Source: Bacteroidales bacterium
GTDB lineage: Bacteria > Bacteroidota > Bacteroidia > Bacteroidales > JAADGE01
Assembly (NCBI GenBank): GCA_021108035.1
Contig: JAIORQ010000066.1
Span: 1-64,000 of the forward strand
Length of the DNA stretch: 64,000 nt
Direction: 5' to 3'
Shown here: positions 53,433-62,443 of the stretch, one piece after another
Numbering within the stretch: position 1 is the first letter of the stretch
Layout of the letters: each line of letters begins with the position of its first letter
Notes under the pieces: generated by a model
What the model saw: only the letters and a program-made list of their open reading frames with translations
Told to the model about the DNA's origin: nothing
Databases searched by the model: none
Position numbers and translations under genes: made by a program

Positions 53433-56400
53433 TTAGTTATTTTTAATAATTACTTTTTTATAAATAAGCTCTTCTCCTATATCAAATCGAAGAATATATA
53501 GTCCGCTCTTAATTTCAGAAATATTAATTGAATTTTGACCGGATTTTGTTTGAACCTTTTTTATCATCTTACCGGAAATATCAAATATACAAATATTATT
53601 TATATCTTTAATTTTGAAATATAATTTATCTTTTGCCGGATTAGGATAAATAAAGATTTCTTCAGAACTGACAGTTTCTATATTTGATTCGCCTAATATA
53701 ATATTAATTATATGATCTTGATTCGGCATTTGCACGGTAGCAGATTGCGAATAATATCCGGTTTTAGAAACAGTATAAGTTAATTCGATATCTGTACCGA
53801 AAATAAAACCGACATTTCCTGAACCGGCAGTATAATTTGAACTATAATTGTGTATTTCAACAAGTGCATCATTTAAATTTTCATTATTCGTATTTTTTAC
53901 ATTAAATGTTAAGTTTGCATAGGGTTTTCCCAAATCTGTGTCTGTAAATACATAAAAATCACCCGGTTCATAATATATTGAATGACCGCCGGCATCAGTT
54001 ACATTTATTTCTTCTCCTGTAAAATAATTATACCAAGTTCCGGTATGTTGGAAATTAGGAGTCATATTGAACGAAGATGCAGCAAAGTTACCTGTAATTG
54101 AGACATTTAAAGAAGCGTGACTAATCCACATCTTTTTTCCGAGACCGCTTTGATCCTGCCCGAAAGTTCCGTTCCTGAATGCTTCATTTTCAGTTTTCAG
54201 TTTTGCCATTCCGGCATAAGTCCAATATAATTTTTGTCTTCTTTGATCTTGCATATATTCCCAATGAATTGGTTTAGCAGATGTTCGACAATCATTACTG
54301 TAGGTTCCGTCTGAACAAAGTTCTATACTTTCATCGTAACCTGTTTCACCGAATTGCCAAATCATTTTAGGACCGGGAATTGCCATATAAAAAGGTATAA
54401 CAGCTTCAATTCTTTGAAGAGACACAGTTGTATCTCCCGAAAAACCGTTACCGTATGCAAGATTTCGGAACATAAGTCTTTCTTCATCATGGCTTTCCAT
54501 AAAAGGAATTAAATTAGGATAAGTAAAACCTCTTTCAGAATAAGTTGCCCAAGAAAAATCGTGATTAGTGTCCCAACCCATGGTACATTGATTAAATTGT
54601 TCATTATGTACTCCCCAAAGTAAACATCCGGTATTAGCAAGAACAACTTCTTCATCATTATTTGCAAAATGTTCTAAAATAAAATAAGCATCGGAATTAA
54701 CAGATTTAACATGGTTGTAATAATCTGTAATAATATCAATTCTTGATTGGTCATATTGACTCCATGCTCCTACATCGCCGGAATAAATTTGTGTAAATCC
54801 TTTTGATAAGTCAAAGCGAAAACCGTCAATCTTATATTCTGTCATCCAGTAAGTTAAATTATCTTTTATTAAATTACGTGTGTATATGCTTTCATGATCA
54901 AAATCATAACCAATGCTGTAAGGATGAGTAGCTTCTTGATTAAACCAAGGATTATTTACGGCAGGCATTTCATTTTCATCATCCCAATACATTTGCACAA
55001 AGGAAGAACCTCCGTACATGTGATTATAAACAACATCAAGTATAACTGCTATTCCTCTTTGATGACATTCATCAATAAAAGTCTTGTAATCATCTTTTGT
55101 TCCGTATGCTTTATCAAGTGCAAAATAAAAATTAGGTGCATATCCCCAACTGTCGTTTCCGTCAAATTCATTTACGGGCATTAATTCAACAGCATTCACA
55201 CCGAGATTTTGAAGATAATCCAAAGTATCAATAACACCTTTTATATCTCGGCTTTCAACAAAATCTCGTATTAATAATTCATAAATAATTAAATTAGATT
55301 GCGTTTCATTTATAGCAACAGGTGTAAAATCATTAATAACCCAACTAAATTCATCTTGATCTGTTTCAAGTACGCCTACAATTCCTATTGTTTGATCCCA
55401 AGGATAGTCTTTTAAGTTTGGATAAGTCGTTTCCGGAATGTATCTATCATTCCACGGGTCAAGAACTTTATCGCAATACGGATCGGTAAGTTTCAGTTCT
55501 CCGTCAATATAATACTGATATGCATATTCAACACCGGAAGTTAAGCCGGTTATTGTTGCCCAAAAATATTGTCCGTCGGGCGTTCTTTTCATATATCCTT
55601 CATCACTTGCTGTCCAATTATTAAAATCACCGATTACAAAAGCAAATTCTTTCGCAGCCGGCGGATCATGAAGAACCAAAGTTACTGTATTATCATTAAT
55701 ATAGTTTATGCCCTTATGTACACCTGACGGCAAGTCTTCAATCACAACATCACCTCTGATGAAGAAAAAAGTAGTATCATAAGCATGTGAACTTCCGTCA
55801 TCAGCATCGGCAATAATTTCATGCATTCCGACATCATAATCTCCGGTATTCAATGCATACATAGTTTCAAGAGCATTATCTTGATGTACTAAAACATCAT
55901 CTATGTAAACAGAAATTGTTGTTGCATCCATAGCCGCTACACAAACAGGTATTAAACTGTTTAAAGGTACTAAAGGGTCTTTTTTATTCGGACTCAATAA
56001 TTTTACATGTAAACCTTCATCATAAACATCAATGTAGATATCGCTTCCGTCGGCACTTCTAGCAACATAAAAATTATCAGGCTCTTCCGGAATAATCGGT
56101 TCGCCGCTTCTGATTACCATTGCGATTTTATAAATCTCCTCTCCTTCCGGAACATCGTAGTACTCTCTTATATTTGCTGTTGAAAGTTCATATAAATCAG
56201 TTCCGATATTAGTAAACATTGTTTCCGGTGTATTTTCACCCCATTCAGTAACAACATATAACCAATCGTTATTCCCGCTGCTTTCAGAAGTTATGACACC
56301 TGTATGTGCATAAACATCCCCTTCATAACCGGCAAGTCCTCCGTTTCCGAGTGTTGCATCAAAAGTAATTGTTACCGGACCTTCTTGAAGCGGAAAAACA

Positions 56401-57284
56401 GGATCAGTTGTTAAAACGCCTGTTTGTCCTTCACATGTTAATTCTTCGCCTACTGTATATGTAAAAAAATCACCGCTGTTTTTATCAAAATTAATTGTAA
56501 TCAAATCAAAATCTTGCGTTGGTGCATTATCAACAGTTGAAAAAATATAATATTCAATTTCAGTTTCATCAATTTCTGCACTAATAGTTCCGGTACCGGA
56601 AATTCCCGTAAAATTTACTGTCAATAAATTTGAACTTGTCCAATTATCTGTTGTATATCTGATATAAAAATATTCATCTGTTGCTTTTTCATGATTTAAT
56701 TCTACGGTTATTTCAACATCATCAGAAGAAGTCGGCATCATCGGGTTTTGTGAAACAGATGTTATCTCTGCCGGCTCGGAAGAGGTTTGCATAAAAATCG
56801 CACGAGTATCTTCATATCCGGTATTTTCAAAATTCATTGTGTACCATTTATCATTTGATAATGTAATATTATTTGGAGATGGTTCAGGAATAGGCGAACC
56901 TGTATTATTATCACCATAAATATATGTCTGAATTAAATTTAATGTAACATTAATATCTCCCCATTGATTTAACCAAATATTACTTGTAGGTCCACTTGTA
57001 AATTTATATTGATAGCTCCCACTGATAACATCACCTCCACTTGCAGCAACATGGAATTTTGTTTGATAGACAGAACTTAATTCAGTCATCAATTTAACTT
57101 TTCCTCCGGATGTTTGAGCTTCTCCGGCAAAAACAAGATTTGTCGGAGGATTAGTCCAAGAATCCCAATCACCGGGCATATTCAAACCTTCGGGAACATA
57201 AATTTGTGCTGAACTATATTCTGTCCAAAAAGATGAAAATGTAGTAATTAAGAAAAATATGAGGTAAGTTTTTATCTTTTTCAT
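53433..57284 (-). CDS. Very large T9SS-secreted GH13 amylase
   Basis: A 1283-aa extracellular enzyme. Order: signal peptide, an N-terminal beta domain (IYVPEGLNMPGDWDSWTNPP...FENTGYEDTRAIFMQTSSE), an Ig-like domain, a domain shared with the 1003-aa amylase (GYEGDVYAHTGVITSE), a CBM48/E-set (TLVLHDPPAAKEFAFVIGDF), and a GH13 barrel with DVVYNHMYG, GFRFDLSKG (nucleophile Asp825), LEHFANNDEE (Glu871) and MESHDEER (Asp933). A carboxypeptidase-regulatory-like domain follows, then a T9SS tail (IYPNPAKDKLYFKIKD...YKKVIIKNN). It heads an operon with the tail-fibre-like protein and the second amylase. LacI operator C lies 92 bp upstream of its start, which ties it to the susC regulon. Confidence 0.9.
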   Translation of the reverse strand: MKKIKTYLIFFLITTFSSFWTEYSSAQIYVPEGLNMPGDWDSWTNPPTNLVFAGEAQTSGGKVKLMTELSSVYQTKFHVAASGGDVISGSYQYKFTSGPTSNIWLNQWGDINVTLNLIQTYIYGDNNTGSPIPEPSPNNITLSNDKWYTMNFENTGYEDTRAIFMQTSSEPAEITSVSQNPMMPTSSDDVEITVELNHEKATDEYFYIRYTTDNWTSSNLLTVNFTGISGTGTISAEIDETEIEYYIFSTVDNAPTQDFDLITINFDKNSGDFFTYTVGEELTCEGQTGVLTTDPVFPLQEGPVTITFDATLGNGGLAGYEGDVYAHTGVITSESSGNNDWLYVVTEWGENTPETMFTNIGTDLYELSTANIREYYDVPEGEEIYKIAMVIRSGEPIIPEEPDNFYVARSADGSDIYIDVYDEGLHVKLLSPNKKDPLVPLNSLIPVCVAAMDATTISVYIDDVLVHQDNALETMYALNTGDYDVGMHEIIADADDGSSHAYDTTFFFIRGDVVIEDLPSGVHKGINYINDNTVTLVLHDPPAAKEFAFVIGDFNNWTASDEGYMKRTPDGQYFWATITGLTSGVEYAYQYYIDGELKLTDPYCDKVLDPWNDRYIPETTYPNLKDYPWDQTIGIVGVLETDQDEFSWVINDFTPVAINETQSNLIIYELLIRDFVESRDIKGVIDTLDYLQNLGVNAVELMPVNEFDGNDSWGYAPNFYFALDKAYGTKDDYKTFIDECHQRGIAVILDVVYNHMYGGSSFVQMYWDDENEMPAVNNPWFNQEATHPYSIGYDFDHESIYTRNLIKDNLTYWMTEYKIDGFRFDLSKGFTQIYSGDVGAWSQYDQSRIDIITDYYNHVKSVNSDAYFILEHFANNDEEVVLANTGCLLWGVHNEQFNQCTMGWDTNHDFSWATYSERGFTYPNLIPFMESHDEERLMFRNLAYGNGFSGDTTVSLQRIEAVIPFYMAIPGPKMIWQFGETGYDESIELCSDGTYSNDCRTSAKPIHWEYMQDQRRQKLYWTYAGMAKLKTENEAFRNGTFGQDQSGLGKKMWISHASLNVSITGNFAASSFNMTPNFQHTGTWYNYFTGEEINVTDAGGHSIYYEPGDFYVFTDTDLGKPYANLTFNVKNTNNENLNDALVEIHNYSSNYTAGSGNVGFIFGTDIELTYTVSKTGYYSQSATVQMPNQDHIINIILGESNIETVSSEEIFIYPNPAKDKLYFKIKDINNICIFDISGKMIKKVQTKSGQNSINISEIKSGLYILRFDIGEELIYKKVIIKNN

Positions 57285-57325
57285 TTTACATTAGTGTATA
57301 TAAATAATTATTTTTTGGAATGATG

Positions 57326-57333
57326 TAAAATTA
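57326..57333 (-). promoter_or_regulatory. Candidate -7 box of the T9SS amylase operon
   Basis: TAATTTTA on the minus strand, 43 bp from operator C. This is the same spacing (43-45 bp) as at susC and the small T9SS gene. A -33 TTTG box is not evident. Confidence 0.5.
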
Positions 57334-57376
57334 CCCAATAAATATAAATATATAAGGATTTGAAATGATTAATTTT

Positions 57377-57402
57377 TGCAAACGAATTCGCAAACGTTTG
57401 CA
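57377..57402. promoter_or_regulatory. LacI-family operator C (T9SS amylase operon)
   Basis: TGCAAACG (57377-57384) followed by the near-perfect palindrome CGCAAACGTTTGCA (57389-57402). It differs from operators A and D at two bases of the spacer and in the final two bases. Confidence 0.85.
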
Positions 57403-57417
57403 AGCATATAAACAAAA

Positions 57418-57440
57418 AAGCCCGTAAAGAATACAGGCTT
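57418..57440 (-). terminator. Terminator of the small T9SS gene
   Basis: A 9-bp stem, AAGCCCGTA (57418-57426) against TACAGGCTT (57432-57440), with one wobble pair. On the minus strand it runs into six T residues. It separates the small T9SS gene from the amylase operon, so the latter needs its own promoter. Confidence 0.8.
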
Positions 57441-57461
57441 TTAAAATAAATGCAGTAAAAA

Positions 57462-58100
57462 CTATTCAACAATTAGTTTTTGAATTAATATTCCTTCAAC
57501 TGTAGATAATTTAACAATATACATACCTGATGCAAAATCCGATAAATTAATTGAATTTCCATTACCATATAAAACTACTTTCCCGGATATATTCATAACT
57601 TCAAAATCAACTTCAGACGATAATGTAAAAACTCCGTTTGAAGGATTAGGATGAATTGTGAAAACCTCACTTGTTACATTAATACCTGAACCACCAATAA
57701 TAATATGTTGGTCAGGAGTTTTGTTATCTCCTGTTCCGTCATCTGCTTTTACAAGAAATCCAATATCTGTAACACCTGTAGTACCACCATTCAATGTTGT
57801 CGGTATAAAAGTGAACGAATAAGTTCCGTCAAGATTATCAGTCATTTGCATAGCAGGATCAGAATCTTCCCAAGTTCCGTTCGGATAAGTTCCGCTTACA
57901 TCATCCCACATCCAAATGTAAAGGTCACCCGTTGTCCATGTATATGTCAGGCAATCTAATGTAGTAGTTAAAATAATTTGTGCATTTTCATCAGTAACAG
58001 TTACAGGATCTGTTACCCAAGTGATATTATCACATTGTTGCGCATATGATACATTAATTAATGTAACAATAACAATCAAAATTGTAAATAATTTTTTCAT
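57462..58100 (-). CDS. Small T9SS-secreted protein, putative starch-binding
   Basis: A 212-aa secreted protein with a signal peptide (MKKLFTILIVIVTLINVSYAQ), one beta-sandwich domain of about 110 residues and a T9SS type A sorting domain (HPNPSNGVFTLSSEVDF...GMYIVKLSTVEGILIQKLIVE). The central domain is rich in Trp and Asp (YTWTTGDLYIWMWDDVSG, NGTWEDSDPAMQM) and ends DIGFLVKADDGTGDNKTPDQHI. It resembles the YTGDLYAHTG...MCFVFRSADG modules at the N-termini of the two T9SS amylases, which suggests a free-standing version of that domain. It has its own promoter and LacI operator D. A glucan-binding role is inferred from regulon and similarity. Confidence 0.75.
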   Translation of the reverse strand: MKKLFTILIVIVTLINVSYAQQCDNITWVTDPVTVTDENAQIILTTTLDCLTYTWTTGDLYIWMWDDVSGTYPNGTWEDSDPAMQMTDNLDGTYSFTFIPTTLNGGTTGVTDIGFLVKADDGTGDNKTPDQHIIIGGSGINVTSEVFTIHPNPSNGVFTLSSEVDFEVMNISGKVVLYGNGNSINLSDFASGMYIVKLSTVEGILIQKLIVE

Positions 58101-58130
58101 AATATTTATATTTTTAATTAAACAATATTA

Positions 58131-58164
58131 TAAAGTTACGAATATAAGTTTAATAATTAGCAAG
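58131..58164 (-). promoter_or_regulatory. Promoter of the small T9SS gene
   Basis: On the minus strand, CTTG (58161-58164), a 22-bp spacer, and TAACTTTA (58131-58138), the same -7 sequence as at susC. The operator begins 45 bp beyond the -7 box. Confidence 0.55.
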
Positions 58165-58183
58165 TAAATAACTATTATTTTTC

Positions 58184-58209
58184 TGCAAACGAAACCGCAA
58201 ACGTTTGTG
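58184..58209. promoter_or_regulatory. LacI-family operator D (small T9SS gene)
   Basis: TGCAAACG (58184-58191) and CGCAAACGTTTGTG (58196-58209), identical over 26 bp to operator A, 34 kb away. Confidence 0.85.
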
Positions 58210-58630
58210 ATGATTTTAAAAGTCTTAATAAATTTTATTAAGACTTTTAGTATTAAAAAATAACCAAATATTTTAATACTTACATATGAAGAAATCTTAA
58301 AGTATTAGTTATAAATCGGATAAAAAAATGAAGTAAATTATTATTAGAAAATATCTATCTTTCTTTACATGTAAAATTATTTAAACAACTCCCTTATTAA
58401 CAAATAATTAACATAAAAAATACCCCATCCTTCTAATACAGTGCATTTTACATTTTTTTTTATTTTTTTTTATTTTTTTTTATTTATTAATTTGTTGAAA
58501 ACTATTCAAATAGATTTTTTTTGAAAAAATCAAGTAAAAAACCATTTTTTTATATAAAAAAATTTTCTCAAATTTACATTCCCGAATTTTCAAATATTAT
58601 TAAATAACTTTTGTAAATATAAAACCATAA
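58210..58630. other. AT-rich region upstream of dnaA with phased T-tracts
   Basis: No ORF. Runs of eight T residues recur at 58453, 58463 and 58473 (unit TATTTTTTTT, exactly 10 bp), with more T/A tracts to 58570. Tracts in phase with the helix imply curved DNA. I looked for TTATCCACA-type DnaA boxes and saw no convincing cluster, so an origin is not supported here. Confidence 0.55.
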
Positions 58631-60055
58631 ATGACAAAAAATCATCAAGAAATTTGGCAGAATTGTGTAACAGTAATAAAAGACAATTTACCTGAAGTAA
58701 CTTTTAATACTTGGTTTAAACCGATTATTCCGGAAAAACTTGAAGGTAATGTCTTAACAATTAACGTTCCGAGCCAATTTTTTTATGAATTTTTAGAAGA
58801 GCATTATATAGATCTGTTAAAAAAAGTATTAAAAAAGGAATTAGGAAGCAATGCTAAACTGAAATACAGCATTATATTAGATAATTCAAACTTCACAAAC
58901 TCAAAAGTTCTGTATCCCGGAAATATAGGTGTTAATTTGACAAACCCTTCAATAAAGGTACCTCTTAAGAGTAATGCCTCAATAAATCCGGATATTTTAC
59001 CGGGTATTAAAAAAGTTCATGTTGATTCTTACCTTAATAATTACTATTGTTTTGAAAACTTTATTGTAGGAACATGTAATAATATTGCTGTTGCAGCCGG
59101 AAAAATGATTGGCAGTAAGCCGGGAAATAATCCTTATAATCCGATTTTTATTTGGGGGAAATCCGGAATGGGTAAAACTCACTTGGCTCAAGCAATTGGT
59201 ATTGAAGTAAAAGAAAATTTCGGAGAAAGTAAAATTGTTTTATATGTATCGGCACGAAGATTTGAAATGCAATTCACTAATGCTGCCAGAAAAAATACAC
59301 GAAACGATTTTTTGCATTTTTACCAAATGATAGATGTGTTAATAATTGATGATGTTCATGAGTTTGCAGGTAAACCCGGAACACAAGATACCTTCTTTCA
59401 TATTTTTAATCATTTACATCAATCAGGCAAACAATTGATTCTAACTTCAGACAGAGCACCTTCGGAACTTAAAGGGCTTGAAAACAGACTAATATCAAGA
59501 TTTAAATGGGCATTAACAACCGAACTTCAAGCTCCTGATTTTGAAACAAGAGTTACCATTCTAAAGAAAAAAGCAGAAAAAGAAGGTATCAATATCTCAA
59601 ATGAGATCATTAACTATATTGCAGAAAATATTACAGGAAGCATAAGAGAACTTGAGGGAGCTTTAATTTCTTTATTAGCACATGCAACCCTAATTAAAGA
59701 AGATATCTCGTTTGAATTTGCAAAAACAAAAATTGATCATCTTTCAAGGAAACCAAAAAAAGAAATTACCATAAAACATATTCAAAAAGTTGTTTGCGAT
59801 TTTTATAATATGAATATTGAAGCTATCCAATCTAAAAACAGAAAAAGAGAAATTGTTCAAACTCGTCAGATAGCAATGTATTTTGCAAAAAAATTCACCA
59901 AATATTCGTTGTCAACAATAGGTGCAGAAATCGGCGGTAAAAATCATGCTACTGTATTATATGCCGATAAGGTAATAAAAGACCAATTGAGTTATGATAA
60001 AAACCTCCAATCACAAATTGAAGATATTGAGAAACGTATTGAAACTTATAAGTAA
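58631..60055 (+). CDS. dnaA: Chromosomal replication initiator DnaA
   Basis: A 474-aa cytoplasmic initiator. Domain I (WQNCVTVIKDNLPEVTFNTWFKPI) is followed by a linker and the AAA+ domain, with Walker A IWGKSGMGKTHLAQAIG, Walker B VLIIDDVHEFAGKPGTQDTFFHIFN, sensor 1 ILTSDRAPSELKGLENRLISRF and sensor 2 NITGSIRELEGAL. The C-terminal DNA-binding domain IV has RKREIVQTRQIAMYFAKKFT and the signature IGGKNHATVLYADKVI. The length is standard. The start MTKNHQEIWQNC is well placed. It is not followed by dnaN in this window, as is common in Bacteroidota. Confidence 0.97.
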   Translation: MTKNHQEIWQNCVTVIKDNLPEVTFNTWFKPIIPEKLEGNVLTINVPSQFFYEFLEEHYIDLLKKVLKKELGSNAKLKYSIILDNSNFTNSKVLYPGNIGVNLTNPSIKVPLKSNASINPDILPGIKKVHVDSYLNNYYCFENFIVGTCNNIAVAAGKMIGSKPGNNPYNPIFIWGKSGMGKTHLAQAIGIEVKENFGESKIVLYVSARRFEMQFTNAARKNTRNDFLHFYQMIDVLIIDDVHEFAGKPGTQDTFFHIFNHLHQSGKQLILTSDRAPSELKGLENRLISRFKWALTTELQAPDFETRVTILKKKAEKEGINISNEIINYIAENITGSIRELEGALISLLAHATLIKEDISFEFAKTKIDHLSRKPKKEITIKHIQKVVCDFYNMNIEAIQSKNRKREIVQTRQIAMYFAKKFTKYSLSTIGAEIGGKNHATVLYADKVIKDQLSYDKNLQSQIEDIEKRIETYK

Positions 60056-60322
60056 AACCTTCCGATATTTTATTATAATCCCAAACTCTGCAATTCATCC
60101 TCTAACTCAACAAACATACAATAATTCAGGTGATCAATAATATAATTTGTCACTCAACTATCAGAATATTTTATTATCAGCACTGAATTTAGTCTGCATT
60201 ATTCATAAAAATTAAAAAAATTGTTTATTTTTTGAAAAAATTATGAGAAATGTATCTCTAAATTTTAATAAAATATTTACTTTTGAAAGACCAATTTTCC
60301 GAAATTATAAAAATAAAATATT
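60056..60322. promoter_or_regulatory. Gap after dnaA with a candidate promoter for the ligase gene
   Basis: AT-rich sequence without ORF. TACTTTTG at 60278-60285 matches the -7 consensus and lies 37 bp before the ATG at 60323. The -33 box is not clear. No terminator hairpin was found for dnaA. Confidence 0.35.
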
Positions 60323-62443
60323 ATGAGTAAAAAAAAGAAAACAAGTAACAAAAAAACGGGTTTGCCTGTTATTATATTCTTTATAATTTTAATTCTGATT
60401 ATACCTAATATATATTTAAAAACTGCATTAGACAGGCATTTAGAACCAAGATTATTTGCTCTTACTTTATTCATGTTTGTTATTCTGTTTTTTACAATAT
60501 TCGGTAAAAAAACAAAACTTAACACTCTCGATTTCAGCATATTAAAAAATCCTTTCATAATAATATATTTTTTGTATGTAATTATTACAGGAATTTCTGT
60601 CTTTGTTGCTGTAAATAAATTTGAGGCTGTTCATGAATTTTTGAAAATATTCACTTTTTTTATTCTTTTTTTATACATAATATTATTTATAGCACCGTTT
60701 GAAGAAAGTAAAATTCACTTAACAAAAATTGTAGTTGTGTTATCAATAATAATATCTTTAATTGGGATAGTGCAATATTTGAAGATATTTGAAGAAATGG
60801 GTTTTGGAATTAAAACAGCTTATAAAGTTACCGGAAATTCAGCACATAAAAATCTATATTCACAACTCTTGTTTTTAACTTTTTCTTTCTCATTATTCGG
60901 AATATATTATTTCAAAGATATTTGGAAAAGACTTTCATTTATTGCCGCTCTTGCAAACATATTGTTAATAACACTGTTAATGACCAGATCTGTATGGCTT
61001 GCAATAATTGTTGCATCAATTTCGACAATATCAGTCTTTCTTTTTTCAGATTTAAAGAAAAATCTTATAAATGAAAAAATAAAACCATTTTTAATATCAA
61101 CAGGAATAATCGTTGGTTCTGCTTTGATTGTTTTTATATTAGTCTCACAAGCAGATTCAAAAAAAACTATTGGCTCACATATTAAAGAAGGAACTGATTT
61201 CAGTTCGGGAAACACATTTCACCGACTTAATTTATGGGAGAAAAGCATTTCATTAGCAAAAGAAAAACCTATACTGGGTGTAGGTGCCGGAAATTGGAAA
61301 ATTAATATTGTTACCAAGGGTACAAGTATTTCTTCAAAATCAGGTTGGAAAAATGCCGTCAGAGCTCACAGTGATTATTTATGGGTACTTACTGAAACCG
61401 GAATAGTCGGTTTTTTATTATATCTGTTACTTTTTATTATTCCCCTGTATTTTGTTATAAGATTTCTTAAAAAGGCTAAAGACAAAGATAAAAAAGTTTT
61501 TATGCTTATTTTATTTTTTGCAATTACAGGTTTCGCTGTTTACTCAATTTTTAGTTTTCCAAAAGAAAGAATTGAATTGCAAATTTTGTTAAATACAATC
61601 TTTTCTTTTGTTATTTATGAGTATTATAAACTTACAGAAAAAGATATCAATAAGAATAAAAATACTAAGAAAATTCCGTATAAAACTTTTGGAATTATAT
61701 TATTATTCGTTACATTATTTGCCGGAATTTCAAGCTATAAAAGAATAAAAGCTGAAATAGGGGTTCAAAAAATATTAAAATTTCAAAAACAGAACAAACA
61801 TAATGATGTAATTACTACAGTTGATAATATTTATTCTCCTTTTTCAACTTTAGATTATGCCGCTAACTCAATTTTGTTCTATAAAGCAATTGCATCTGAC
61901 AAGATAAATATTCCAATAAATAAAGTTACAAATTTATTTCTTGAATCATTAGAAGACCATCCGTATAATATTCGATCATTAAACGGTTTAGTATATATTT
62001 ACCAAAAAAGTAAAAATTTTCCGGAAGCAGAAAAATACTGTAAAAAAGCTTTGGAATATACTCCCGGAGATTTAAATATGACTCTTAATTATGCAAAAAT
62101 TAAAGAACAAATGTACGGATTAGATTCTGCTTACATTGAAATACAAAAAATCAAACCAAGAAAAAAAAATAAAAGTTACAGAGGATTTTTGAATCATTTA
62201 TTGAAAAAGAAGATAAATGATTTAATAAAGCAAATACAAAACGTTAGCCTGAAGAAAAAACTTGTAAAAAAAGCAGGACAGGATAAATTCTTATATGAAA
62301 CTTATATTTTGTCTAAAAATGAGAAAATTGATTTTGAAAAAGTATTACTGAAAAAAGTATTAAATAAAATGAAAAACCAACAAGATGTTATAAATGACAG
62401 CTCTGTTCAGATATTAATTAATGAATATCAAATCAGTTTATAA
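60323..62443 (+). CDS. O-antigen ligase/polymerase-like membrane protein with TPR tail
   Basis: A 706-aa inner-membrane protein of the Wzy/WaaL superfamily. A basic N-terminus (MSKKKKTSNKKTG) is followed by about 12 hydrophobic helices and a large periplasmic loop with the Wzy_C features FHRLNLWEKSISLAKEKPILGVGAGNW and AHSDYLWVLTETG. The C-terminal soluble part (about 460-706) holds TPR-like repeats (LEDHPYNIRSLNGLVYIYQKSKNFPEAEKYCKKALEYTPGDLNMTLNYAKI), a common addition in Bacteroidota members. It would polymerise or ligate surface polysaccharide. Its stop codon abuts the ATG of the glycosyltransferase, so both are one operon, perhaps using the sugar made by the wbp cluster. Confidence 0.83.
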   Translation: MSKKKKTSNKKTGLPVIIFFIILILIIPNIYLKTALDRHLEPRLFALTLFMFVILFFTIFGKKTKLNTLDFSILKNPFIIIYFLYVIITGISVFVAVNKFEAVHEFLKIFTFFILFLYIILFIAPFEESKIHLTKIVVVLSIIISLIGIVQYLKIFEEMGFGIKTAYKVTGNSAHKNLYSQLLFLTFSFSLFGIYYFKDIWKRLSFIAALANILLITLLMTRSVWLAIIVASISTISVFLFSDLKKNLINEKIKPFLISTGIIVGSALIVFILVSQADSKKTIGSHIKEGTDFSSGNTFHRLNLWEKSISLAKEKPILGVGAGNWKINIVTKGTSISSKSGWKNAVRAHSDYLWVLTETGIVGFLLYLLLFIIPLYFVIRFLKKAKDKDKKVFMLILFFAITGFAVYSIFSFPKERIELQILLNTIFSFVIYEYYKLTEKDINKNKNTKKIPYKTFGIILLFVTLFAGISSYKRIKAEIGVQKILKFQKQNKHNDVITTVDNIYSPFSTLDYAANSILFYKAIASDKINIPINKVTNLFLESLEDHPYNIRSLNGLVYIYQKSKNFPEAEKYCKKALEYTPGDLNMTLNYAKIKEQMYGLDSAYIEIQKIKPRKKNKSYRGFLNHLLKKKINDLIKQIQNVSLKKKLVKKAGQDKFLYETYILSKNEKIDFEKVLLKKVLNKMKNQQDVINDSSVQILINEYQISL

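Noticed and set aside
58210-60322. Replication origin around dnaA
   Set aside because: No cluster of TTATCCACA-like boxes was found on either side. AT-richness and T-tracts alone are not enough, and dnaA is often far from oriC in this phylum.
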